This document shows positions 7,631-16,555 of a stretch of 64,000 nt of DNA, piece by piece. The DNA is from Desulfatibacillum alkenivorans DSM 16219 (lineage in GTDB: Bacteria > Desulfobacterota > Desulfobacteria > Desulfobacterales > Desulfatibacillaceae), in NCBI RefSeq assembly GCF_900142135.1, contig NZ_FQZU01000003.1:186001-250000 (forward strand), given 5' to 3'. How positions within the stretch are numbered: position 1 is the stretch's first letter; each line of letters begins with the position of its first letter. A model generated the notes under the pieces. The model had not been told where the DNA came from and ran no database searches. It saw nothing but the letters and a program-made list of their open reading frames with translations. The position numbers and the translations under genes are program-made.

Positions 7631-9544
7631 ATGGACGCCAATATCACAAAGGATCTCACCATTCCCAAACTTTTCGTGGCGAAATGCAGGCAATACGGAA
7701 AAAGCCGGGTGGCCATGAGGGAAAAGGAGTTCGGCATCTGGATTCCTTTTACCTGGCAGGACTATTACAACAAAGTCAAATACATATCCCTTGGTCTGGT
7801 CAGCCTGGGGCTCAAGCCCGGGGACAAAGTGGCCATGATGGGCGACAACCGTCCGGAAGGCCTTTGGGTGGAAATGGCCGCCTTGTGCGCCGGAGGCGTG
7901 GGGGTGTGGCTGTTTCAGGATTGCATGAGCGATGAGGTCAAGTACATCATCGAGCAGTCCGACACGCGCTTTTTTGTGGGGGAGACCCAGGAGGAAGTGG
8001 ATAAAGGCCTGGCTATTATCGATCAATGCCCCAAGCTGGAAAAAATCGTCTGGGACGATCCCAAAGGCATGCGGAATTACGGGCAGGACAGCCTGATCAG
8101 CCTGGGCAAGCTCATGGACCTTGGCAAGAGCCTGGACGAAAAAGAGCCCAGCTTGTTCGAGCAGATGGTGGCTAAAGGCCGCGGGGACGACATCTGCCTG
8201 CTTTTTTACACCTCCGGCACCACGGCCCTGCCCAAGGGCGTCCTCCTGACCCATTACAACATGCTGACCATGGGGGCGAACCTCATGGCTGTGGATCCGT
8301 GCAAGGAATCGGACGATTTCGTCTCCTACCTGCCTTTCGCCTGGATCGGCGAGCAAATGATGTCCGTATCCTGCGGCCTCCAGGTGGGCTACACCATCAA
8401 TTTTCCGGAAGAGCCGGACACGGCCATGGAAAACATCCGGGAAATCGGCCCCCACGTTATGTTCGCCCCGCCCCGCCTGTACGAAGGCATGACCCGCCAG
8501 GTCCAGGTCAAGCACATGGACTCGGGCTGGATCAAACGCAAGATGTACACCCTGGCCAGCAAAATCGGGTACGCCGTCGCCAATCTGAAATTCGAAAAAA
8601 AACCGGTGCCCTTTTATATGAAAATCGCCCTGGCCCTGGCCAACACGTTGGTCCTGAACAAGCTCAAGGACCACTTGGGCATGACCCGTCTGCGCCAGGC
8701 CTATACGGGCGGCGCGGCCATGGGGCCGGATCATTTCCGTTTTTTCCACGCCCTGGGGGTGAACCTCAAGCAGATTTACGGACAAACGGAAATTGCGGGC
8801 ATCGCCATTGTGCATCGGGACGGCGACATCAAGTTCGACACCGTGGGCACGCCCATTCCCGGCACGGAAGTAAAAATCGCCGAAGACGGCGAGATTCTCT
8901 GCAAGAGCCCCTCCGTATTCCAGGGCTACTATAAAAATGACGAGGCCACGGAAAAGACCCTGCTGGACGGATGGCTGGCCACGGGAGACAAGGGCTTTAT
9001 CGACGATGACGGCCATCTGGTGGTTTTCGACCGGTCCAAGGACGTCATGACCCTCAAGGACGGCCGGCCTTTTTCGCCCCAATACCTGGAAACCCGCCTC
9101 AAGTTCTCCCCCTACGTGCAGGAGGCCTGGGTCATCGGACATGAGCGTGACTACGTCACGGCGGTCATGTGCATAGACTACTCCGTGGTGGGCAAATGGG
9201 CCGACGACAAAAAGCTCAATTACACCAGCTATATGGAGCTCTCCCAAAAGCCCGATGTGTACGACCTGGTGGCTTCCCAGGTGGAAATCGCCAACCAGGA
9301 CCTGCCCGAACCGGCGAAAATCCATAAAATTATCAACCTTTATAAGGTGTTTGACGCGGACGATGAGGAACTGACCCGCACCAGCAAGCTCCGCAGGGCC
9401 TTTGTGGAAAAACGCTACAAGCAGATTGTGGACGCCTTGTACCAGGACGTGGACACCGTTCACATGGATACGACCATCACTTATGAGGACGGCAGAGAGC
9501 AGCATATCAAGACGGATCTCAGGATCCAAAAGCTCAATATGTAA
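7631..9544 (+). CDS. Long-chain-type acyl-CoA synthetase (AMP-forming)
   Basis: 637 residues of the ANL superfamily. The phosphate loop is YTSGTTALPKG (about 193-203), the central A5-like motif is YGQTEIAG, and the ATP/hinge motif is DGWLATGDKGFIDDDG (about 447-462) followed by FDRSKDVM. It should activate a fatty or aryl acid to its CoA ester through an acyl-adenylate. It is embedded between livG and livH with tight spacing (11 and 12 bases), so it is co-expressed with the transporter. The length and domain order match FadD15-type long-chain ligases rather than acetyl- or phenylacetate-CoA ligases, but specificity cannot be read from sequence by eye. A 649-codon open frame on the other strand is a shadow. 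Confidence 0.92.
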   Translation: MDANITKDLTIPKLFVAKCRQYGKSRVAMREKEFGIWIPFTWQDYYNKVKYISLGLVSLGLKPGDKVAMMGDNRPEGLWVEMAALCAGGVGVWLFQDCMSDEVKYIIEQSDTRFFVGETQEEVDKGLAIIDQCPKLEKIVWDDPKGMRNYGQDSLISLGKLMDLGKSLDEKEPSLFEQMVAKGRGDDICLLFYTSGTTALPKGVLLTHYNMLTMGANLMAVDPCKESDDFVSYLPFAWIGEQMMSVSCGLQVGYTINFPEEPDTAMENIREIGPHVMFAPPRLYEGMTRQVQVKHMDSGWIKRKMYTLASKIGYAVANLKFEKKPVPFYMKIALALANTLVLNKLKDHLGMTRLRQAYTGGAAMGPDHFRFFHALGVNLKQIYGQTEIAGIAIVHRDGDIKFDTVGTPIPGTEVKIAEDGEILCKSPSVFQGYYKNDEATEKTLLDGWLATGDKGFIDDDGHLVVFDRSKDVMTLKDGRPFSPQYLETRLKFSPYVQEAWVIGHERDYVTAVMCIDYSVVGKWADDKKLNYTSYMELSQKPDVYDLVASQVEIANQDLPEPAKIHKIINLYKVFDADDEELTRTSKLRRAFVEKRYKQIVDALYQDVDTVHMDTTITYEDGREQHIKTDLRIQKLNM

Positions 9545-9556
9545 GGAGCGGCGTGT

Positions 9557-10441
9557 ATGGAAACCTTTGTGATTGCATTGATCACCGGAGTTCTTGTTGG
9601 AGGCATCTACGCCCTGGTGGCCCTCGGATGGGTTATTATCTACAAATGCTCCGGGGTGCTTAATCTGGCCATGGGGGAGCTGACGCTCATAGGAGCCTAT
9701 GTCACCCTTACCTTTTATACGGCCGGCGTGCCGTTCATCCCCGCCGTTCTGCTGACCCTGGTGGTGGGCGCCGTCCTGGGCTATCTCACGGAGCGCATCT
9801 TTTTGGACAAGCTGATCGGAGAGCCCATCCTGGCCGTCATTATGGTGACCGTGGGGCTTTCCTTTTTTCTCAAAGGGCTGGTGGAATTTTTGTGGGGCAC
9901 GGACACCCGGGTGTTCACGCCGCCGGTATTCAGCATCGAGCCCATTACCCTGAGTTTTCTAAAGATCAGCCCGGTGTACTTGTGGTCGTTCATTCTTTCC
10001 ATTGTCCTGCTTATTTTGCTGGTGTCTTTCTTTAAGTTCACCAGTTGGGGGCTTTCCATGCAGGCCACGGCGGACGATGAAACCGCAGCCCTGTCCCTGG
10101 GCGTATCCGCCCGGTTCGTGTACGCGGCTTCCTGGGCCATTGCTTTCATGAGCGCGGGCGTGGGCGGGGCGCTGCTGGGCAATATCAACGGCATCAATAT
10201 TTCCGTAGGCCATTTGGGGCTTTTGGTTTTGCCCGCTGTCGTGCTGGGAGGCTTGAACTCCATCCCCGGCGCCATTGTGGGCGGCATAACCATCGGCGTG
10301 CTCCAGAATTTGGCGGGAACCTATCTGGACGTTTATTTTCCCGGCGGAGTCAAGGAAATCGTTCCCTTTGTGTTTATGACGGTTTTCCTCTTGTTCAAGC
10401 CTTACGGATTGTGGGGATGGGAAAGAATCGAACGGGTTTAG
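9557..10441 (+). CDS. livH: Branched-chain amino acid ABC transporter permease LivH
   Basis: 294 residues with about eight hydrophobic spans and the LivH hallmarks: N-terminal GVLVGGIYALVALGWVIIYK, the GVLNLAMGELTLIGAYV loop, the cytoplasmic coupling stretch near TADDETAALSLGVSARFVY, and AVVLGGLNSIPGAIVGG near the end. It forms half of the inner-membrane channel with LivM. AAGGAG lies nine bases before the ATG. It is 12 bases after the ligase gene and 41 before livM in the same operon. Confidence 0.94.
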   Translation: METFVIALITGVLVGGIYALVALGWVIIYKCSGVLNLAMGELTLIGAYVTLTFYTAGVPFIPAVLLTLVVGAVLGYLTERIFLDKLIGEPILAVIMVTVGLSFFLKGLVEFLWGTDTRVFTPPVFSIEPITLSFLKISPVYLWSFILSIVLLILLVSFFKFTSWGLSMQATADDETAALSLGVSARFVYAASWAIAFMSAGVGGALLGNINGINISVGHLGLLVLPAVVLGGLNSIPGAIVGGITIGVLQNLAGTYLDVYFPGGVKEIVPFVFMTVFLLFKPYGLWGWERIERV

Positions 10442-10482
10442 CTTTTTAGCGCCTTTAGCGCGGAAAAAAGAGGAGAAGGTAT

Positions 10483-11790
10483 ATGTCCTCAGTCTGGTTA
10501 CCATGCGGCGATTATCACGAGACGTATTCCCAGGATCAGGGATGGTGGCAAACCTCCCTCATTCGATTCAAAATGATTTCCCTGCTGGCCTTTGTCTTCA
10601 TCGGGTGCCCATGGGCTCTGCCGGAAGGATGGCATTGGATCGCCTATGCCCTCGCGGGCTTGGGAGTCATTTTATTCCTGGTTAAGATCATTGCCAATCC
10701 TCCCGACTTCAAGGGGGAATGGGTTTTATATCCCTTTGTCCTGGCGCTTTTTATGCTGTATCGCCTGCCTGACTACTATTTAAGCGTCATGGTCATGATC
10801 GGGTATTACGGCATGGGCGCCCTGGGCGTGCAACTGCTCATCGGATACACGGGCTTGATTACCTTGGGCCACGCAGCGTTCATCGCCGTGGGGGCCTATG
10901 TCAGCGCTCTCATGGTCCTGTATTTCCATTGGCCCCAATTCATCCTGGACGCCGGCCTGGCCTATCCCATCTCCATAGTGGTTGCGGGCGTTTTCGCCGG
11001 ATTCTGGAGCGTGCTTTTCGGCCTGCCTTCGGCCAAGGTGAAAGGCTTCTACCTGATCTTGACCACCATGGCCGCCCAGTTCATCACCGTGGATTTCATC
11101 CTCACCCAGTATGTGGCCCAGATCGGAGGGCGCGGGCAGGCTTTTTCCCTGCCGCCCGGCACCATCAAAGTCGGGCCTTGGGTGATCGATAGCGACGTGA
11201 AAATTTATTTTGTGATGGCCGTTATTTTAACCCTGATGGTGGCTTTTGTGGCCAATCTGTTCCGGTCGCGGGTGGGCAGGGCCTGGGTGGCCATCCGGGA
11301 TAACGACATCGCCGCGGAAACCATGGGGATCAATATTGTCCAGTACAAGCTGCTGGCCTTTTTCGTGGCCGGCTTTTTGGGCGGCGTAACCGGGGCCTTT
11401 TGGCTGTCCAACACGGCCGCCCTGTCTCCCGAGCATTTCCCCTGGTTCTTGTCCCTGTGGCTGGTGGGCGTGATTTTAATCGGGGGCGTGGGCTCCATCC
11501 ATGGCGCCATACTGGGCGCCTTGTTCATGGTTTTGATCACGGAAAGCCTGCAGTGGAGCGTCATCCCCCTGACCGATTATTACGATGAGGTGGCGGACAC
11601 CTTAAATCCGGGCCAGTTGAAAAACATTCTGGATTGGCTGGTCCCCAAACTGCTGATGGACTTTGCATATATCAAGGACATGGTCTTTGGCCTGGCCATT
11701 TGCGCCTTTCTGATATTTGAGCCCAACGGGTTGTCCTACCGTTGGTGGCAAACCAAGAATTATTTCAATCTTTGGCCGTTTTCCTATTAG
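10483..11790 (+). CDS. livM: Branched-chain amino acid ABC transporter permease LivM
   Basis: 435 residues, somewhat longer than the usual 300-420 because of an extra hydrophilic N-terminus (about 25 residues) and two early spans. Typical LivM segments are present: MGALGVQLLIGYTGLITLGHAAFIAVGAY (here cited in part), GFYLILTTMAAQFI, the coupling helix SRVGRAWVAIRDNDIAAETMG, and IGGVGSIHGAILGALF. It pairs with LivH in the inner membrane. AGGAGAAGG lies just before the ATG. A second ATG follows within the N-terminal tail, so the exact start is less sure. It ends 53 bases before the binding-protein gene. Confidence 0.93.
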   Translation: MSSVWLPCGDYHETYSQDQGWWQTSLIRFKMISLLAFVFIGCPWALPEGWHWIAYALAGLGVILFLVKIIANPPDFKGEWVLYPFVLALFMLYRLPDYYLSVMVMIGYYGMGALGVQLLIGYTGLITLGHAAFIAVGAYVSALMVLYFHWPQFILDAGLAYPISIVVAGVFAGFWSVLFGLPSAKVKGFYLILTTMAAQFITVDFILTQYVAQIGGRGQAFSLPPGTIKVGPWVIDSDVKIYFVMAVILTLMVAFVANLFRSRVGRAWVAIRDNDIAAETMGINIVQYKLLAFFVAGFLGGVTGAFWLSNTAALSPEHFPWFLSLWLVGVILIGGVGSIHGAILGALFMVLITESLQWSVIPLTDYYDEVADTLNPGQLKNILDWLVPKLLMDFAYIKDMVFGLAICAFLIFEPNGLSYRWWQTKNYFNLWPFSY

Positions 11791-11843
11791 GTTTTCCAGC
11801 TTTATTCGCGATGTTCGAACAATGTATGGAAAGGAGGAAGGTG

Positions 11844-13103
11844 ATGAGAAAAAAATGGAAGGTTCTGCTGGTGTTTTTTATCATAGGTGCGGTGGGGCTA
11901 TGCTTCTCCGGGCCTGTCCTGGCCAAAACCGTCAAGGTGGGCGGCATCATGGACACCACGGGCGCCACCTCGGACGTGGGCAAGGACTATGCCTTCGGCA
12001 TGGTGGAGGCGTTTAAGTACATCAACGAGAACGGCGGCATTAACGGGAACAAGGTCAAGTACACCTGGTTCGATTACGGGTACCGCATTCCTGAGGCCAT
12101 CACCCGCTACAAGTTCCTCAAGCGCATGGGGGTTGTGGCCATCATGGGATGGGGCACGGGCGACACCGAAGCCCTCTCCCCCACAGTCAACCAGGATAAG
12201 CTGCCATACGTCTCCGCGTCTTACTCCGCGCATTTGACGGATCCGGCCAAATCCAAGTACAATTTCTTTTTCTCCTCGGATTATTCCACCAACGCCCGGG
12301 CCTGCCTGACCGCCTGGTTTGACAAAAAATGGCCCCAGCATCCGGATTACGGCAAGCGCAAACCCCGTTTTGCATGCTGCTACATGTCGGCCTCTCCTTA
12401 CTGCAACGCGCCGATCAAGGCCATCAGAGACCATGCAACCATGCTGGGCTTTGAAGTGGGCGCGGATCAGGACGTCTCCCTGTTCGCCCTGGACGCCAAA
12501 AGCCAGATCAACGCCTTAAAGGAGTTCAAACCCGACGTGGTATGGCACGGAAACACCACCATGAGCGTTTCCGCCACCATGCGCGACGCCTACTCCCTGG
12601 GATTGGGCGCGGACTGGATCATCAACAACTGGGGCTTTGACGAAAACCTGCCTCGTCTGGCGGGGCCTGCCGCGGAAGGCGCCATCGGAGCCACCCCCTG
12701 TGCGTTCTTCGGCCAAAAGCAGCCTGACGGAAACTATTACAAGAACATGGATAAGGTGGTGGAGTACGCCGCCAAATACAACCCGGGCATTCCCCCTGAA
12801 AAACGTCTGATCCGCACCGTCCAGGCATGGGCGGACGCTTTGATCTTCTGGGAAGCCGCCAACCGCGCGGATAAAGCCGGATCTCTGGACGGCGAGACCA
12901 TCAAGACCAAGGGCTTTGAAACCATGAGGAATTTCGACATCGGTTTGGGATCCTCTCCGGTCAGCTACACGGCCACGGACCACAGGCCCACCACCGGGTG
13001 CCTGGTGCAGGAATACCGGAACGGCGCATTTAACGAACTGTCCCGCGTGGACCTGAAAGCCCGCTGGCCCGAAAAGTGGGCCAACGAATGGCAGGGCTGG
13101 TAG
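11844..13103 (+). CDS. livK: Periplasmic substrate-binding protein of the liv-type transporter
   Basis: 419 residues from the ATG at 11844, six bases after AAGGAGG; earlier in-frame codons lack such a site. A signal peptide (MRKKWK, hydrophobic core, cleavage after Val-Leu-Ala at residue 27) exports it. The mature protein begins KTVKVGGIMDTTGATSDVG, the usual opening of type-I periplasmic binding domains of the LivJ/LivK family, and continues with two Rossmann-like lobes. It catches the substrate and delivers it to LivH/LivM. Ligand is unknown: relatives bind branched-chain amino acids, amides or aromatic and aliphatic acids; the acyl-CoA ligase in the operon makes an organic acid plausible (inference). 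Confidence 0.92.
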   Translation: MRKKWKVLLVFFIIGAVGLCFSGPVLAKTVKVGGIMDTTGATSDVGKDYAFGMVEAFKYINENGGINGNKVKYTWFDYGYRIPEAITRYKFLKRMGVVAIMGWGTGDTEALSPTVNQDKLPYVSASYSAHLTDPAKSKYNFFFSSDYSTNARACLTAWFDKKWPQHPDYGKRKPRFACCYMSASPYCNAPIKAIRDHATMLGFEVGADQDVSLFALDAKSQINALKEFKPDVVWHGNTTMSVSATMRDAYSLGLGADWIINNWGFDENLPRLAGPAAEGAIGATPCAFFGQKQPDGNYYKNMDKVVEYAAKYNPGIPPEKRLIRTVQAWADALIFWEAANRADKAGSLDGETIKTKGFETMRNFDIGLGSSPVSYTATDHRPTTGCLVQEYRNGAFNELSRVDLKARWPEKWANEWQGW

Positions 13104-13140
13104 GATTCGCTTCTCACTCCCATCCTTGGAGGTTACAGGC

Positions 13141-13950
13141 TTGGAAACGCAAGAGCCCATTTTGAAAATAAGCAATATCGAGGTCAAGTACCATGAGGTG
13201 ATCCTGGTCCTCAAGGGCGTCTCCATTGAAGTGCCCAAAGGCGGAATTGTGGCCTTATTGGGCGCCAACGGCGCTGGAAAAAGCACCACCCTCAAGGCCA
13301 TTTCCGGTTTGCTGAAAACCGAGGACGGCAAGGTGACGGACGGCGCCATTGAATTTGAAGGGGAGCGGATTCATGCTCAGGGGGCTGCGACCATCGCCCG
13401 GAAGGGCATTATTCAGGTGATTGAGGGACGCCGGGTATTTGAGCACTTGACGGTGGAGGAAAACCTCAAGGTCGGCGCGCACTTGCGCAAGTCCGGCTCC
13501 GTCAAGGAAGGCCTGGAAATGGTCTATCACTATTTTCCCCGATTACGGGAAAAACGCAACGAAACCGCCGGATTCATCTCCGGCGGCGAGCAGCAGATGA
13601 CCGTGGTGGGCCGCGCCCTCATGACCGAGCCCAAACTGGTGCTTTTGGATGAACCGTCCATGGGGCTGGCCCCCATGCTCATCCATGAAATTTTCAATAT
13701 CATCAAGCAGCTTAACGATGAGCAGGGCATTTCCATCCTGCTGGTGGAGCAGAACGCCAAGCTGGCTCTCAGCGTTGCGCCTTACGCCTATGTCATGGAA
13801 ACCGGGAGAATCGTCATGGACGGAGAATCGTCCGCACTTACGGAAAACGAAGACATCAAGGACTTTTACCTGGGCCTGACGGATAAAGGCGGCAGGAAAA
13901 GCTTCCGCGAGGTCAAACATTACAAGCGCAGAAAGCGTTGGCTGAGCTGA
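13141..13950 (+). CDS. livF: Branched-chain amino acid ABC transporter ATPase LivF
   Basis: 269 residues. The start is a TTG at 13141, eight bases after GGAGG (13128-13132); the earlier in-frame TTG at 13126 would overlap the ribosome site. Walker A is GANGAGKS (41-48), the signature ISGGEQQM, Walker B LVLLDEPSMGL, and the family's IIQVIEGRRVFEHLTVEENL stretch is intact. The C-terminus carries a basic tail (KHYKRRKRW) longer than in E. coli LivF. It works with LivG as the heterodimeric motor of this transporter. Confidence 0.92.
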   Translation: METQEPILKISNIEVKYHEVILVLKGVSIEVPKGGIVALLGANGAGKSTTLKAISGLLKTEDGKVTDGAIEFEGERIHAQGAATIARKGIIQVIEGRRVFEHLTVEENLKVGAHLRKSGSVKEGLEMVYHYFPRLREKRNETAGFISGGEQQMTVVGRALMTEPKLVLLDEPSMGLAPMLIHEIFNIIKQLNDEQGISILLVEQNAKLALSVAPYAYVMETGRIVMDGESSALTENEDIKDFYLGLTDKGGRKSFREVKHYKRRKRWLS

Positions 13951-13996
13951 AAGGAGGCGGGCCTGGCTTATTGTGCGCTTTTAGGGAGGGAATGCT

Positions 13997-14581
13997 ATGA
14001 AAAAACTGACATGGTTCCTCATATTATTCATGTTTCTGGGTCTGGCCTCGTCATACGCTATGGCGCCCAAGCCCAGTGCAAGCAATTTTAAGGACCCTGT
14101 TGTAAGCCTGGAGCTTTTTGAAGTTCCCCAATACGACGGATTTTGGTATTACTCTAACAAAGTGGAGCCCACCAAGGGGAAAGCGGATAACCGGGGAGCG
14201 CCCCTTCCCATGAGTTTTCTGCTCGCTATCGAGAATCCCAACCCCTATCCCGTTACCCTGGAAGGGCTCAAGTTCACCGTGAATGTGGACGGTTTCGATC
14301 TGGTGACGGTCAATAATGACGACATGTACATTATCCCGGCCGAATCCACGGACCACGTCCGGGTGACCACCATGATCACGGCCCGGTCGGCCCTCCTATC
14401 CCTGATGGTCACGGGGGGATTTAAGCTGCAGGAGCAAGGCATGTCGCCTTGGGAGGCCCTGGAGAAATGGTGGACGGGCCTGGCCGGATACACCCAGCCG
14501 CTCTCGCTGAAGGGGGGGACTGCCGAAATCAGCGCCGGAGACGTCAGCAAGGTGCTGGCTTTTGAACTGACCTCCTCCTGA
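13997..14581 (+). CDS. Exported LEA14/WHy-domain protein
   Basis: 194 residues with a signal peptide (MKKLTWFLILFMFLGLASS, cleavage near residue 22). Residues 65-185 have the water-stress/hypersensitive-response (LEA14) fold signature: LLAIENPNPYPVTLEGLKF, a following Val-Asp-Gly-Phe strand and a conserved AEIS-like end. In bacteria such proteins are periplasmic or lipid-associated and bind hydrophobic ligands or serve in envelope stress; the role is not fixed. It is the last gene of the liv operon, 46 bases after livF and just before a strong terminator, so it may help move or hold the transporter's substrate. GGGAGG lies before the ATG. A lipoprotein Cys is absent. Confidence 0.75.
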   Translation: MKKLTWFLILFMFLGLASSYAMAPKPSASNFKDPVVSLELFEVPQYDGFWYYSNKVEPTKGKADNRGAPLPMSFLLAIENPNPYPVTLEGLKFTVNVDGFDLVTVNNDDMYIIPAESTDHVRVTTMITARSALLSLMVTGGFKLQEQGMSPWEALEKWWTGLAGYTQPLSLKGGTAEISAGDVSKVLAFELTSS

Positions 14582-14600
14582 CCCGTATACGCGCAATCGC

Positions 14601-14641
14601 CGGAAGCCCCGGTTTTGCCGGGGCTTCCGTATTTGTTTTTT
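14601..14641 (+). terminator. Rho-independent terminator of the liv operon
   Basis: Perfect 12-base stem CGGAAGCCCCGG (14601-14612) and CCGGGGCTTCCG (14618-14629), loop TTTTG, then a T-rich tail to 14641. It closes the 6798-14581 operon and separates it from the CBS gene. Confidence 0.9.
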
Positions 14642-14664
14642 TACAGTTCTATCGGAGGCGGAAT

Positions 14665-15306
14665 ATGCTCGTAAAAGACGTCATGACTGCAAATGTTGTT
14701 ACCATCACCAGCGACACTTCCCTGGCCGACGCCAAACGCATTATGGAGGCCCATAAATTCCAGCGCCTGCCGGTGGTTGACAAAGGGAAGCTGAAAGGGG
14801 TGGTTACGGAAAAAAGGCTGGAAAAGGTTTCGCCCTCCGAGGCGACTTCCCTGACGGTCTGGGAAGTGGGGTATCTGCTGGAAAAAACCCCGGTCAGCAA
14901 GATCATGGCCAAAAACGTGGTGACCGTCACTCCGGAGATGACCGTGGAGGAAGGCCTGGCCCTGGCCCAGACCAACAAGGTCGGCGCCCTGGTGGTGGTT
15001 GAAGCCGGCAAGGTGATCGGCATTGTCACGACCAACGACTTTTTTTACAAGATCGCCAACAAGGTCCTGGGAATCGGCGAGCCCGGCACGCGCATTTTCA
15101 TCCTGCGGGGCGGGGAAGGCCCGGAACTGGAAAAGATCCTGGGCCACATCAACAAGCATGAAATGAAGATCGTAACCATCCATGTGTTGTCTCCGCCGGA
15201 CCAGGAAAAGCATGACGTGGTCATCCATGTGACCTCTAAAGACGTCAAGGCCCTTCTTAAGGACCTGCGCGCCGACGGATTCAAGGTGGCCACCCGCAGC
15301 CGTTAA
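14665..15306 (+). CDS. AcuB-like CBS-pair protein with ACT-type C-terminal domain
   Basis: 213 residues. Two CBS motifs (about 7-60 and 75-130) start KDVMTANVVTITSDTSLADA and ISKIMAKNVVTVTPEMTVEE-like, and each ends in a Gly-Ile/Val-Val-Thr strand, together forming one Bateman module that binds adenine nucleotides. Residues 140-210 look like an ACT or ACT-like regulatory domain. This is the build of AcuB-type proteins linked to acetoin or acyl-CoA metabolism control. GGAGG lies eight bases before the ATG. It is alone between the liv terminator and the HMG-CoA-lyase-type gene, and may sense energy charge for the surrounding acyl-CoA genes (inference). Confidence 0.85.
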   Translation: MLVKDVMTANVVTITSDTSLADAKRIMEAHKFQRLPVVDKGKLKGVVTEKRLEKVSPSEATSLTVWEVGYLLEKTPVSKIMAKNVVTVTPEMTVEEGLALAQTNKVGALVVVEAGKVIGIVTTNDFFYKIANKVLGIGEPGTRIFILRGGEGPELEKILGHINKHEMKIVTIHVLSPPDQEKHDVVIHVTSKDVKALLKDLRADGFKVATRSR

Positions 15307-15490
15307 TGCTACCCGGCCCTGCGGGGGGGGATGGAAAAGGCCGTCCGCCGCGTTGGCAGGCTGTGAGCGCGAAATGATAAAAGCTGGAAGCAAAGCATTT
15401 TGACGATCCCCATGCGTCCCCTCTCGTCCTGCGCCTGAATTTACACCGGCCGCGGGATGAGGGCGTTATGGATCTATCGGCGAAAACTTG

Positions 15491-16402
15491 ATGAATCGAT
15501 TTACTTTGGGGGAGGCGGCGCCTTCCCGTGTGGTTATACGAGAAGTGGGGCCTCGGGACGGATTTCAGGCCGAGGACGTCATCATCCCCACGGATATGAA
15601 GCTGAAAGTCATCGGGGATTTGGCCCGGGCGGGAATCACGCACATTCAGGCGGTTTCCTTCGTCCATCCCAAAAGGGTTCCCCAGATGGCCGACGCCGAG
15701 CAGTTGATGGAATCCCTTGAAAAACAGCCCGGGGTCGTTTACAGCGGCCTGGCCCTGAACCCGGCCGGCGTGAAAAGAGCGGCCGCCTCCCGGGTGGACG
15801 CCGTGGAAATCAGCATTTCCGCCAGCGACTCCCACAGCCGGAAGAACACGGGCATGGGCCGGGATGAGGCCATGGCGCAGGCCGGGGATATGATTTCCCT
15901 GGCCCGGGACGCGGGCCTGGACGTCATCGCCGGCGTGCAATGCGCCTTCGGCTGCGTCTACCAGGGGAGCATCCCCGAAAAACAGGTCCTGGACATGGTG
16001 GAGGCTTTTCTGGTCCACTCCCCCCAGGCCCTGTGCATCGCAGACACCACGGGCATGGCCGGGCCGTTGGAGGTGGGGGGCTTGATGTCCCGGATCGCTT
16101 CCATGGCTGGGGATTTACCGGTTTTTCTCCACCTGCACGACACCCGCGGCCTGGGCTTGGTGAACATGACGGCCGCGATTATGAGCGGTATTCATCACTT
16201 CGACGCATCTTTGGGCGGTATGGGGGGGTGTCCCTTCGTCCCCGGAGCTGCGGGCAACATCCCCACGGAAGAGGCGCTATATCTCATGGAGCGCCTTGGC
16301 ATCGCCACGGGAACGGCCGTCGACCAGGTGGCCGCCTGCACGCGCGCTTTGGAAATATTTTTGAGGCGCATTCTTCCCGGCCGGATTCATCGGCTGAAAT
16401 AA
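15491..16402 (+). CDS. HMG-CoA lyase family protein (with catalytic Cys)
   Basis: 303 residues. The TIM-barrel lyase signature REVGPRDGFQAED opens the protein, the metal-binding His-x-His is in HLHDTRGLGLVN, and the C-terminal signature LGGMGGCPFVPGAAGN carries the catalytic Cys, the metal-ligand Asn and the following Glu of true 3-hydroxy-3-methylglutaryl-CoA lyase. It should split an HMG-CoA-like ester to acetyl-CoA and acetoacetate. The ribosome site is weak; the ATG at 15491 is chosen because earlier ATGs run into stops. Neighbours (crotonase, carboxyltransferase, acetoacetyl-CoA synthetase within 9 kb) fit the end of leucine or isovalerate breakdown. A hydroxymethyl-acyl-CoA lyase of other specificity is the alternative. 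Confidence 0.88.
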   Translation: MNRFTLGEAAPSRVVIREVGPRDGFQAEDVIIPTDMKLKVIGDLARAGITHIQAVSFVHPKRVPQMADAEQLMESLEKQPGVVYSGLALNPAGVKRAAASRVDAVEISISASDSHSRKNTGMGRDEAMAQAGDMISLARDAGLDVIAGVQCAFGCVYQGSIPEKQVLDMVEAFLVHSPQALCIADTTGMAGPLEVGGLMSRIASMAGDLPVFLHLHDTRGLGLVNMTAAIMSGIHHFDASLGGMGGCPFVPGAAGNIPTEEALYLMERLGIATGTAVDQVAACTRALEIFLRRILPGRIHRLK

Positions 16403-16473
16403 GCAATTTTTAGCGTAAAAATTTCGTTGTTTTTCGTAAAAAAACGGAAAATCGGGGATTTTTTTAAATCCTC

Positions 16474-16502
16474 TTGACATGGGAATGGACTAAACTTAGA
16501 AT
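16474..16502 (+). promoter_or_regulatory. Strong sigma-70 promoter of the tandem-TetR operon
   Basis: Consensus TTGACA (16474-16479), exactly 17 bases, TAGAAT (16497-16502). It lies in an AT-rich leader 54 bases before the TetR ATG and is the best-matching promoter in this part of the window. Confidence 0.75.
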
Positions 16503-16512
16503 CTAACTCAGC

Positions 16513-16537
16513 ATATCGCCCATTTTTTGAGCGATAT
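16513..16537 (+). promoter_or_regulatory. Inverted repeat, likely TetR operator
   Basis: ATATCGC (16513-16519) and GCGATAT (16531-16537), separated by 11 bases, just after the promoter's expected start point and before the TetR gene. The size and place suit an autoregulatory operator. The binding protein is inferred. Confidence 0.5.
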
Positions 16538-16555
16538 TCATAAAGAGAGCCTGAA

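Noticed and set aside
7580-9529. Long leftward open frame of 649 codons
   Set aside because: It lies wholly opposite the acyl-CoA ligase, has no ribosome site and has His/Val-rich shadow composition.
12516-13349. Leftward 277-codon frame
   Set aside because: Shadow of the binding protein and LivF genes; no matching motif.
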